A stretch of 20,594 nucleotides of DNA from positions 1 through 20,594 of the forward strand of contig JAGOBX010000009.1 in the NCBI GenBank assembly GCA_017999075.1, written 5' to 3'. This DNA comes from Candidatus Babelota bacterium (GTDB taxonomy: Bacteria > JAGOBX01). Shown here piece by piece: positions 8,323 to 15,281 of this stretch. Made by a program: the position numbers and the translations under genes. The number at the start of each line of letters is the position of its first letter. Position 1 is the first letter of the stretch. The notes under the pieces are model-generated. The model worked only from the letters and a program-made list of their open reading frames with translations, searched no databases and had not been told where the DNA came from.

Positions 8323-9090
8323 ATGGCTATAATTGAAAAATCTCCGGAAGAAATAAGAGTAATGCGTGAGGCAGGTATAATTGCCGGAGAAACATTGAAA
8401 ATAACTGCAGCTTATCTTAAATCCGGGATAAGTTCAAAAGAACTTGATATTATAGCTGAAAAACATATACGCGGCCGGAAAGCTGTACCGGCATTTTTAG
8501 GATACCGGGGTTTTCCGGCGAGTTTATGTGTATCAATAAATGAAGAAATCGTTCATGGAATTCCGAACCGCAATCGAATTTTAAAAAAAGGCGATGTGGT
8601 AAGTTTGGATGTGGGGGTTTTTAAAAACGGGTTTTATTGTGATACAGCGGCAACTTTTGTTGTAGAAAAAAGTGAAGATTCTGTTGTTAACAATCTTATA
8701 GAAACAACTAAAAAAGCACTATATGAAAGTATAAAATTTGCAGTAGCAGGAAGAAATTTATATGATATATCTTTTGCTATTCAATCAATATCAGAGTCAT
8801 CTGGATTTTCAGTAGTAAGAGATTATACCGGTCATGGAATAGGAAGAAAACTGCACGAAGAACCGTTTATACTTAATTATGTGCCGAATATAATGTTGCG
8901 CAGTCGCGGGCAGATATTGAAAAAAGGATATGTACTTGCAATAGAACCGATGCTGAATATCGGAGGGCATCAAACGGAAGTCTTGGAAGATAGGTGGACA
9001 GTTGTTACAAGAGACAGAAAAATAAGCGCGCATTTTGAACATACGGTAGCAGTAACAGACGGCAAACCGGTTATATTAACTGAGGTTTAA
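8323..9090 (+). CDS. map: Methionine aminopeptidase, type I
   Basis: MAP removes the initiator methionine from nascent proteins. The 255-residue protein is the bare type I catalytic domain. All five metal ligands are visible: D96 (SLDVG), D107 (YCDTAATF), H171 (GHGIG), E208 (AIEPM) and E239 (HFEHT). The supporting histidines H78 and H178 are also present. The start is 3 nt after the adk stop and has no obvious ribosome binding site, so translation is probably coupled to adk. It is followed after 7 nt by infA. Confidence 0.98.
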   Translation: MAIIEKSPEEIRVMREAGIIAGETLKITAAYLKSGISSKELDIIAEKHIRGRKAVPAFLGYRGFPASLCVSINEEIVHGIPNRNRILKKGDVVSLDVGVFKNGFYCDTAATFVVEKSEDSVVNNLIETTKKALYESIKFAVAGRNLYDISFAIQSISESSGFSVVRDYTGHGIGRKLHEEPFILNYVPNIMLRSRGQILKKGYVLAIEPMLNIGGHQTEVLEDRWTVVTRDRKISAHFEHTVAVTDGKPVILTEV

Positions 9091-9097
9091 AAAATAT

Positions 9098-9316
9098 ATG
9101 TCTAAACAGGGAATGATAGAGTTAAAAGGTACCATACAGGAAACATTGCCTAATGCAATGTTCAGGGTGGAACTTGAAACAGGTCATGTTGTCCTTGCTC
9201 ATATAGCCGGAAAAATGAGAATGCATTATATAAGATTGTTGCCAGGCGATAAAGTAAAAATAGAGTTATCTCCATATGATTTGACAAGAGGGAGAATAAC
9301 TTACCGGATAAAATAA
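9098..9316 (+). CDS. infA: Translation initiation factor IF-1
   Basis: IF-1 binds the A site of the 30S subunit during initiation. The 72-residue protein is full length and nearly canonical: [42 protein letters not shown] and [13 protein letters not shown] form the S1-like OB fold. All seven isoleucines are encoded by ATA. A TGAGGT stretch within the end of map precedes the ATG. The map-infA-rpmJ-rpsM order is common outside Proteobacteria. Confidence 0.99.
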   Translation: MSKQGMIELKGTIQETLPNAMFRVELETGHVVLAHIAGKMRMHYIRLLPGDKVKIELSPYDLTRGRITYRIK

Positions 9317-9339
9317 ATTATTAAGGCGGTTATAATAAT

Positions 9340-9453
9340 ATGAAAGTCAGGAGTTCAGTAAAAAAGATTTGCGATAAATGCAAATTGATAAAACGTAAAA
9401 AAATTGTAAGAATAATTTGTGAAAATAAAAAACATAACCAAAAACAAGGTTAA
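9340..9453 (+). CDS. rpmJ: 50S ribosomal protein L36, zinc form
   Basis: This 37-codon gene begins with ATG and reads [15 protein letters not shown], then [20 protein letters not shown] before TAA at 9451-9453. It is the zinc-binding form of L36: C11, C14, C27 and H32 are the four ligands. L36 is the smallest large-subunit protein and sits near helices 89-97 of 23S rRNA. AAGGCGG at about 9322-9328 can serve as ribosome binding site. Its place between infA and rpsM is the usual one. Confidence 0.97.
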   Translation: MKVRSSVKKICDKCKLIKRKKIVRIICENKKHNQKQG

Positions 9454-9472
9454 TTAATAGGAGGCAACCAAC

Positions 9473-9880
9473 TTGGCAAGAATAGCAGGAGTAGATTTAC
9501 CTAACAATAAAATCGTAAGAGTCGGTCTAACGTATATTTTTGGAATTGGAAATAAGACTGCTCAAAAAATAGTTGAAGCTACCGGAGTTGACGGCAGCAA
9601 GAGAGTCGGCGAATTAACGCCTGATGAAATAAATAAAATCAGAAGCGTTATAGAAAAAGAAACCAAAGTAGAAGGCGAGCTACGCGGTGAAATATTGCGT
9701 AATATAAAACGATTGATGGAAATCAATTGCTACCGTGGAATCAGACATAAAAAGAGAATGCCTGTCCGCGGGCAACGAACACATACAAATGCGCATACTG
9801 CGCGCGGAATTAAACCTATGAGAATAGGCGGAGCAGTTAAAAAGCCTGCGGCTCAACAGCAGAAAGCTCCAGGAGCTTAG
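9473..9880 (+). CDS. rpsM: 30S ribosomal protein S13 with unusual C-terminal tail
   Basis: S13 lies at the top of the 30S head and contacts S19, L5 and the P-site tRNA. The 135-residue protein has a standard body ([44 protein letters not shown]). From residue 108 onward the tail is atypical: in place of the usual short lysine/arginine-rich RTRKGP ending it reads [15 protein letters not shown] and then a Pro/Ala/Gln-rich stretch to 135. The start is TTG, fixed by the conserved N-terminus and AGGAGG at 9459-9464. No in-frame ATG exists nearby. Confidence 0.97.
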   Translation: MARIAGVDLPNNKIVRVGLTYIFGIGNKTAQKIVEATGVDGSKRVGELTPDEINKIRSVIEKETKVEGELRGEILRNIKRLMEINCYRGIRHKKRMPVRGQRTHTNAHTARGIKPMRIGGAVKKPAAQQQKAPGA

Positions 9881-9914
9881 ATGTTCAGGGTCGTATAAAA
9901 ATAAAATTAAAATA

Positions 9915-9951
9915 TTACGGTTTTAAAAATATTGGTTAAAACTGTTCGTAA
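9915..9951 (+). promoter_or_regulatory. Possible bulged hairpin in the rpsM-rpsK spacer
   Basis: Within the 103-nt spacer, TTACG (9915-9919) can pair with CGTAA (9947-9951), and GTTTTA (9920-9925) with TAAAAC (9937-9942). The two stems are separated by a four-base bulge (9943-9946). The pairing is AT-rich, so it may be chance. S4-mediated autoregulation of the alpha operon is known in some bacteria through mRNA structures, but those lie upstream of rpsM or rpsD. The structure is visible; any role is speculation. Confidence 0.3.
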
Positions 9952-9983
9952 AAATAAGATTAATAACGGAGGTTTAAAAATAG

Positions 9984-10385
9984 GTGGCTAAAGAAAAAGA
10001 TACAAAACAAACTGTAAAAAAGAAAAGAAGAAAAGTTACATCCGCTAAAGGAAAAGTGTATGTTCAATCTACATTTAACAATACAATAGTTACTGTAAGC
10101 GATGATAAAGGCAACACAGTTGCATGGGCTAGCGCTGGAACTGTTGGTTTTAAGGGTTCCAAAAAAGGAACTGCATATGCTGCACAGCTTGCAGCAGAGG
10201 CGGTTTCAACACAAGCAAAAGATTCTGGAATAAAACGAGTAGATATATATGTTAAAGGACCTGGAGCAGGAAGAGAATCAACTATCAGGACTTTTCAGGC
10301 GGCGGGATTAATTGTGGAATCAATAAAAGATACAACACCAATTCCGCACAACGGATGCAGACCAAGAAAAAGAAGAAGAGTATAA
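9984..10385 (+). CDS. rpsK: 30S ribosomal protein S11
   Basis: S11 forms part of the platform next to the Shine-Dalgarno helix. The 133-residue protein has a lysine-rich N-terminal tail, then the canonical [35 protein letters not shown] and [11 protein letters not shown] motifs. It ends [13 protein letters not shown]. The start is GTG, ten nt after GGAGGT (9968-9973); no suitable ATG exists before the conserved core. A 103-nt spacer separates it from rpsM, long for this operon. Confidence 0.98.
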   Translation: MAKEKDTKQTVKKKRRKVTSAKGKVYVQSTFNNTIVTVSDDKGNTVAWASAGTVGFKGSKKGTAYAAQLAAEAVSTQAKDSGIKRVDIYVKGPGAGRESTIRTFQAAGLIVESIKDTTPIPHNGCRPRKRRRV

Positions 10386-10443
10386 AAAATTATATTATGT
10401 TATTTCAATAAAAAACTACTGAATTTAAAAGGAGAATCGATAA

Positions 10444-11073
10444 ATGGCAAGATATATAGGACCTCAGTGCAAAAGATGCAGAAGACATGGTTCAAAATTA
10501 TTTTTAAAAGGCGAAAGATGCTATACAGACAAATGTGCGATGGAAAGAAGACCAACTCCTCCTGGGCAGGGAGCTGTAAAAAAGAAAACCAAATCATCGG
10601 AATATGCTCTTCAGTTACGTGAAAAACAAAAAACCAAAGAATTATACGGTCTTTTTGAAAGACAATTCAGATTGTATTTTCAAAAAGCAAGCAGTAAAAA
10701 AGGTGTGACATCTCAAAATTTAATAGATTTGCTTGAATCAAGACTTGATAATGTTATTTACAGACTGGGTTTTGCTTCATCAAGAAAATTTGCGCGTCAG
10801 TTGGTTCGTCATAATTGTTTTCAGGTAAACGGAAAACGTGTAAATATACCGTCTTATGGATTAAAAGTAGGAGACGTAGTAAAAATAGTGGATAAACATG
10901 CGTCTAATCCTGAAATAAATGCATCGTTAAATCTTGCGAAACAACGCGGATATTCAGAATGGATTGAATTTAATGAACCAACAAAATCCGGAAAATTGTT
11001 GAGATTGCCTTCTATAGAAGAACTTGAATTACCGGTCAATCTCCAGTTAGTAGTAGAATTGTATTCAAAATAA
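10444..11073 (+). CDS. rpsD: 30S ribosomal protein S4, zinc form
   Basis: S4 nucleates 16S rRNA 5'-domain assembly and represses its own operon in several bacteria. The 209-residue protein begins MARYIGPQCKRCRRHG. It carries C9, C12, C26 and C31, the four cysteines of the zinc-binding form. The RNA-binding S4 domain starts around SRLDNVIYRLGFASSRKFARQLV, and LPVNLQLVVELYSK closes the protein. Length is normal. GGAG at 10431-10434 precedes the ATG. Confidence 0.98.
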   Translation: MARYIGPQCKRCRRHGSKLFLKGERCYTDKCAMERRPTPPGQGAVKKKTKSSEYALQLREKQKTKELYGLFERQFRLYFQKASSKKGVTSQNLIDLLESRLDNVIYRLGFASSRKFARQLVRHNCFQVNGKRVNIPSYGLKVGDVVKIVDKHASNPEINASLNLAKQRGYSEWIEFNEPTKSGKLLRLPSIEELELPVNLQLVVELYSK

Positions 11074-11098
11074 GAAGTAACGGAGGTTATTAATTAAA

Positions 11099-12088
11099 AT
11101 GGTTGAGAAAAAATATGTAAGTCAGGGGATAGTAAAACCTGAAGAAATAAAAAAAATAGAGTCTACAGCCACATATGGAAAATTTGTTATATCTCCGTTT
11201 GAAAGGGGATACGGAATTACCATAGGCAATTCATTGAGAAGAGTATTATTATCTTCAATAATAGGAGCTGCTGTTAAAACAGTAAGATTTGAAGGAATTC
11301 GTCATGAATTCGAAGTACTGAACGGAGTAGTAGAAGATCCAAGCGATATAATTCAAAATATAAAGAAGTTAGCTATAAATTTAATTGAAGGAAATTCAGC
11401 AGTAATAACTATAAATGAAAAAGGGAATAAAGTTGTTACAGCCGGCGATATAAAATGTCCGGCAAACGTTAAAATTTCAAATCCTGAACTTGTAATTGCA
11501 ACTTTAACTGGCGGGACATTGAATGTAGAGATGGAAGTTAATATAGGATTCGGATATATTCAGGCAGAGGATCATACTAAAGAAGATTTGCCAATAGGAG
11601 TAATACCTGTTGATTCTATTTATACACCTATAACAAAAGTTAAATATGAAGTTGAAAAGACAAGAGTGGGTCAATCTACGGATTATGACAAGCTTATACT
11701 TGAAATTCATACAAACGGAACCATCACTCCGGAAGATGCACTTGCTTATTCAGCTAAAATTTTAAAAGATTGTTATACTATTTTTATTAATTTTGAAGAA
11801 ACAGAAGCAGAACCTGCTGAACCTGAGCTGACGCCGGAAGAACAGAAATTAAAAGAAATTTTACAGATCCCTATAGATGAGCTTGAATTATCTGTAAGAT
11901 CGGCAAATTGTTTGAGAGAAGCAAAAATAAAAACAATCGGAGAACTTGCAGTTAAAAGTGAAAATGAAATGTTGAAAACCAGAAATTTTGGAAAAAAATC
12001 TTTACGAGAAATACGTGAAAAACTTTCAAAATATGGATTGAATTTAGGAATGACGAATTTGACGCACTTGCTTGAAGAACCTAAATAA
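11099..12088 (+). CDS. rpoA: DNA-directed RNA polymerase subunit alpha
   Basis: RpoA dimerises to start RNA polymerase assembly. The 329-residue protein has both domains. The N-terminal domain (to about residue 230) shows [20 protein letters not shown] and the VNIGFGY strand. A short acidic, proline-containing linker around residues 236-248 leads to the C-terminal DNA- and activator-binding domain (about 250-320). That domain has [10 protein letters not shown], whose R267 matches the DNA-contacting arginine (R265 in E. coli), and [16 protein letters not shown] strong GGAGGT at 11082-11087 precedes the ATG. The spacer to rplQ is 111 nt. Confidence 0.98.
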   Translation: MVEKKYVSQGIVKPEEIKKIESTATYGKFVISPFERGYGITIGNSLRRVLLSSIIGAAVKTVRFEGIRHEFEVLNGVVEDPSDIIQNIKKLAINLIEGNSAVITINEKGNKVVTAGDIKCPANVKISNPELVIATLTGGTLNVEMEVNIGFGYIQAEDHTKEDLPIGVIPVDSIYTPITKVKYEVEKTRVGQSTDYDKLILEIHTNGTITPEDALAYSAKILKDCYTIFINFEETEAEPAEPELTPEEQKLKEILQIPIDELELSVRSANCLREAKIKTIGELAVKSENEMLKTRNFGKKSLREIREKLSKYGLNLGMTNLTHLLEEPK

Positions 12089-12199
12089 TTAGTTACATAG
12101 TTATTGTTAAGAGCAGTAATTTCAATAGAAAATGTAAATTTTAAAATAACTTTATTTTTCCGGTTTATCCGGCGTATGTTTTAAGGAGCGGATTGAATA

Positions 12200-12550
12200 A
12201 TGAAAAAAATGATAAAAGGAAGAGTTCTCGGCAGAACGCCGGCTCATAGAAAAGCATTGATGAAAAATTTGGCTTCGGCATTGATTAAATATGGGAAAAT
12301 AGAAACAACTACAGCTAAAGCTAAGGAACTAAGACCATATATTGAAAAAATCATAACCAGGGCAAAAACCGATACTGTTAACAATAGAAGAACTATAAAT
12401 CGTTATATAAAAGAAAAATCTGTTTTAAAAAAATTATTTGCCGAAATTGGACCTAAATACGCGACAAGAAACGGCGGTTATGTTAGAATTTTAAAGAAAG
12501 GTCTTCGTCAGAGCGACAGTGCGTCAATGTCGTATATAGAGTTAGTATAA
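12200..12550 (+). CDS. rplQ: 50S ribosomal protein L17
   Basis: L17 lies near the tunnel exit. The 116-residue protein matches the family through LGRTPAHRKALMKNLASALIKYGKIETTTAKAKELRPYIEKIIT and ends after a GGYVRILKKGLRQSDSASMSYIEL stretch. The very N-terminus, MKKMIKGRVLGR, departs slightly from the common MRHRKxGRKLGR. AAGGAG at 12183-12188 is the ribosome binding site. The 111-nt spacer upstream has a short CCGG-TTTAT-CCGG element (12160-12172) too small to interpret. It is the last gene before the terminator. Confidence 0.97.
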   Translation: MKKMIKGRVLGRTPAHRKALMKNLASALIKYGKIETTTAKAKELRPYIEKIITRAKTDTVNNRRTINRYIKEKSVLKKLFAEIGPKYATRNGGYVRILKKGLRQSDSASMSYIELV

Positions 12551-12592
12551 TATAAGAAATTATTTATAAAATTTACTGTAAAAAATACATAT

Positions 12593-12633
12593 AAAGGGAA
12601 TAAATAAATTTATTTATTCCCTTTTGTTTTTTT
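12593..12633 (+). terminator. Rho-independent terminator of the ribosomal block
   Basis: A perfect 32-nt palindrome (arms AAAGGGAATAAATAAA and its complement, 12593-12624) is followed by TGTTTTTTT (12625-12633). As RNA it folds into a long stem with a small loop and a U-rich tail, placed 43 nt after the rplQ stop. On the opposite strand the trailing T-run is poor, so it should work mainly for + strand transcription. Confidence 0.93.
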
Positions 12634-12665
12634 AACTTGAAATTTTCAAAATTGTATAATATACT
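12632..12665 (+). promoter_or_regulatory. Overlapping sigma-70-type promoter candidates
   Basis: Two pairs fit with 17-nt spacers. One is TTAACT (12632-12637) with a perfect TATAAT (12655-12660); the other is TTGAAA (12637-12642) with TATACT (12660-12665). They start at the very end of the terminator T-run and lie about 90 nt before the start of the first downstream gene. This is the logical place to restart transcription for the two secreted proteins and the CorC-like gene. In an AT-rich genome such matches arise often, so certainty is moderate. Confidence 0.55.
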
Positions 12666-12753
12666 GAACGAATATATTGATTTATTTTTATTTAGTATTT
12701 AAAAAATATAAATTAAAAAAAATATTATATTATAATTTCAGGAAGTGGTAATA

Positions 12754-13551
12754 ATGATGAAAAAAAAATATTTTACAATAATGTTATCAATAATTTTAGT
12801 TTCTTCAGTAAATCTATATGCTTTTGTAATGATGGATAATACAGAGCAAATACAGAAATATGTTAATGTAGAAATTCTTCCTGCTGAAGCTGCCAAAGGG
12901 GCATTTTTAACTGTAAACAACGGAGATGCAGTTAAATATATTATCCAGAAACAATTGATGGAATACTATAAATCTTCAGATGATAAAATAAAGATTGAAA
13001 TCACTATGCCTTATGAAAGCAAATATAAAAGTTCAACATATTTTTATAATGAAATTTCCGGAAATAATAGATTGATTACTTTAAGATTATCAAGAAAATT
13101 GTCCGATGAATCAAAAAAAATAGCTAAGCTTATTACAAGCATGACTAATTCTATAATTGAATATAATGAAACAGGGAATATAGAAGAATTTAAAACTGCA
13201 GCGCAATATTTCGGGTCAATATATTATCTTGATGTTTTCATAAAAGAATTATGCGAACTTGATTCGGATGAGATGAATGAATTTTTAAATATTATAAAAT
13301 ACGGATTATATATACCCAATGAAAATTATGAAAATATTACACAAAAAATAATCGACAATATTTCTAAATTAAAAACAATAAGTATTGAAATAAATGAATT
13401 GAACGATTCAAATTCAAATACCTTATCACAGGATCAAAAAAGAAAAAAACTTGATAATTTAACTCAAAGTATTAATGATATTTTTTGGAATACTTTTGAT
13501 ATTGTTAAGTCATATAATAAAGTTCAGACTGATGCTGTTACAGGAAAATAA
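12754..13551 (+). CDS. Predicted secreted protein of unknown function
   Basis: I do not recognise this family. The protein of about 265 residues starts with two or three lysines and a hydrophobic stretch (FTIMLSIILVSSV), ending in NLYA. This is a good signal peptide with likely signal-peptidase I cleavage after LYA; there is no lipobox. The mature part is charged and mixed, with a mostly helical-looking C-terminal half. No catalytic motif or repeat is visible. I chose ATG 12754 (or the adjacent ATG 12757) because AGGAAG at 12740-12745 is well spaced for it; a GTG at 12745 overlaps that site and is less likely. The next gene starts 8 nt after the stop, so the two probably act or are expressed together. 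Confidence 0.8.
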   Translation: MMKKKYFTIMLSIILVSSVNLYAFVMMDNTEQIQKYVNVEILPAEAAKGAFLTVNNGDAVKYIIQKQLMEYYKSSDDKIKIEITMPYESKYKSSTYFYNEISGNNRLITLRLSRKLSDESKKIAKLITSMTNSIIEYNETGNIEEFKTAAQYFGSIYYLDVFIKELCELDSDEMNEFLNIIKYGLYIPNENYENITQKIIDNISKLKTISIEINELNDSNSNTLSQDQKRKKLDNLTQSINDIFWNTFDIVKSYNKVQTDAVTGK

Positions 13552-13559
13552 AAAAGAAT

Positions 13560-15263
13560 ATGAAGCAGGTATTATTTGTAATAACATTGTTCCTTGTTCT
13601 TTTCTGTTCAGTTGAAAATGTGCAGTCTGAGATAAAAGACATAACTTTGCTTAATGAATATAAATTCATCCCCAATAAGATATTAAATTCCATTGATTTT
13701 TATGATTTTTATAAAGTGCCGGAAATAGCTTTATCATTGACTTTTTTTCAGAACGAACTGGATAAGAAAAAAAGTTCTGGTTATTTAGGATTGAATTTTA
13801 ATGCTCCGTTTTTATTTAAAGTTATAAGCGTTGACGAATCACCGCTGCCTGAATTTATTTTTGAATGTTCGTTAGATAATCTCGAAAAATTCAAAACAAT
13901 AATCGAAACGTTATCCATGTCATCAATTACGGTTTCACCTGTTTCCGGCAGGCAGAATTATTATGTGATAAGCAGTAATCCCGATCAGCAAAACGTTAAA
14001 ACAAAAAAAATCTATTTTCCTTTTTTAGTTGTAAACAGCAGAATGTATGTGTATGGCGATATTTTATCTTTTATGTCCGATAATAATGAAACGGGAATTA
14101 TAAAAGAAAAAAAACTTACTGATAAAGAAAAACTGGGAAGAGCAGCAGATATTTTGGATTTGGTATCAAAAAAATCATCAGAATATTCTGCATCAAAATA
14201 TATTGGAGATGCGGTAAAATTAAATGATCAGGATATATTATTATATTTGTTTACCAACATAAGCGGTTCATACTTGAATAATTTATACGGAAGCTTCAAA
14301 CTGGAATTTTTGAAACAGTTTATGGACAATAACACTATAGACAAACAGGTTATGGTAATCCGAAAATTTTCGAAGCAGGTGAAAGTAGAAAATTTTGTTT
14401 TTAATAATAAGGCAGAATCCGGTGAAAAATCTAATATTCTGAATTTCGAATCTAAAATCAATGAATTGATTGAATCTAATGTTTTGGCATATTTTACTGC
14501 TTCAGGAGATATATCTGGTTTAAAAAAAATTATTTCGGACAGAAATATTGAACCTGAATTATTAAAAGAATATATTTTAAAAACAATAGATAATGTTGAA
14601 AAAAATATAATTTTTTATATAAATTCCATAGATAAAGCTCCTTCTATAGATTTAAAAAATGCGGTAAAGAATATTGAAAGTTATCCGATAACAATTTTAT
14701 TTGAAGTATCTTCTCCGGAACAAATTTCAGATTCCATGGATGATATTGCAAAATTATATCCTGATGCAATAAAAATTAAAAATAATAATTTTTCCAAGAT
14801 AATTGAAATTAGGACTGATTCAGGACAGGTGAATTTTTACTCTGATTTTATTGATTACGGTTCTAAATATATGATTTTAACTTCATCGGAAAAAGAATTG
14901 AACAGATTAAAACAGATTAGCAAAGAAGAAGTTAAAAAAGAGGCGGGTTTAAATTCATTTATAAAGTATGCTAAAAATAAAAAAATATTACCTGAAGCTG
15001 AGACAAATTCTTTTTATTATATTGATTTGAAACAGGTTTTGAAATACGCCAACAAAGAATTGAAAAAGTCTGGAATAATTTTAAATAATACGTTAACTGA
15101 TTATTTGACTGATAAATATGATAATGTCAGAGGATATATAAAAAATGACAATGGAATATTTTATCAGAATATTACTGTTGAAATGATAAAAAATATAGAT
15201 TTTGTTCAGATATATAACATATTGAAATCTGGACAAAATCAAACTTCCGTTCAAAAAAAATAA
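13560..15263 (+). CDS. Predicted secreted protein of unknown function (possibly DUF3352-like)
   Basis: The 567-residue protein has an N-terminal signal peptide (MKQVLFVITLFLVLFCSVENVQS) with probable cleavage near residue 23. The cysteine lies in LVLFC and does not form a normal lipobox, so a lipoprotein is unlikely. The remainder lacks further membrane segments. Segments such as NVLAYFTASGDISGLKKI, PITILFEVSSPEQ and SKYMILTSSEKELNRLKQI recall large extracytoplasmic DUF3352-type proteins, but this likeness is only by eye. The C-terminus (SGQNQTSVQKK) is hydrophilic. It lies 8 nt after the preceding secreted gene and 18 nt before the CorC-like gene. The ribosome binding site is weak (AGGA at 13542-13545), so translational coupling is likely. 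Confidence 0.8.
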   Translation: MKQVLFVITLFLVLFCSVENVQSEIKDITLLNEYKFIPNKILNSIDFYDFYKVPEIALSLTFFQNELDKKKSSGYLGLNFNAPFLFKVISVDESPLPEFIFECSLDNLEKFKTIIETLSMSSITVSPVSGRQNYYVISSNPDQQNVKTKKIYFPFLVVNSRMYVYGDILSFMSDNNETGIIKEKKLTDKEKLGRAADILDLVSKKSSEYSASKYIGDAVKLNDQDILLYLFTNISGSYLNNLYGSFKLEFLKQFMDNNTIDKQVMVIRKFSKQVKVENFVFNNKAESGEKSNILNFESKINELIESNVLAYFTASGDISGLKKIISDRNIEPELLKEYILKTIDNVEKNIIFYINSIDKAPSIDLKNAVKNIESYPITILFEVSSPEQISDSMDDIAKLYPDAIKIKNNNFSKIIEIRTDSGQVNFYSDFIDYGSKYMILTSSEKELNRLKQISKEEVKKEAGLNSFIKYAKNKKILPEAETNSFYYIDLKQVLKYANKELKKSGIILNNTLTDYLTDKYDNVRGYIKNDNGIFYQNITVEMIKNIDFVQIYNILKSGQNQTSVQKK

Positions 15264-15281
15264 ACGGATAAAAATTAAAAT

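Noticed and set aside
12160-12172. CCGG-TTTAT-CCGG element before rplQ as a terminator or operator
   Set aside because: Only a 4-bp stem with no T-run; too small to support a call, although it stands out in an AT-rich spacer.
12745-12753. GTG at 12745 as start of the first secreted protein
   Set aside because: The GTG overlaps the AGGAAG ribosome binding site, which is correctly spaced for ATG 12754 or 12757; the signal peptide also begins naturally there.
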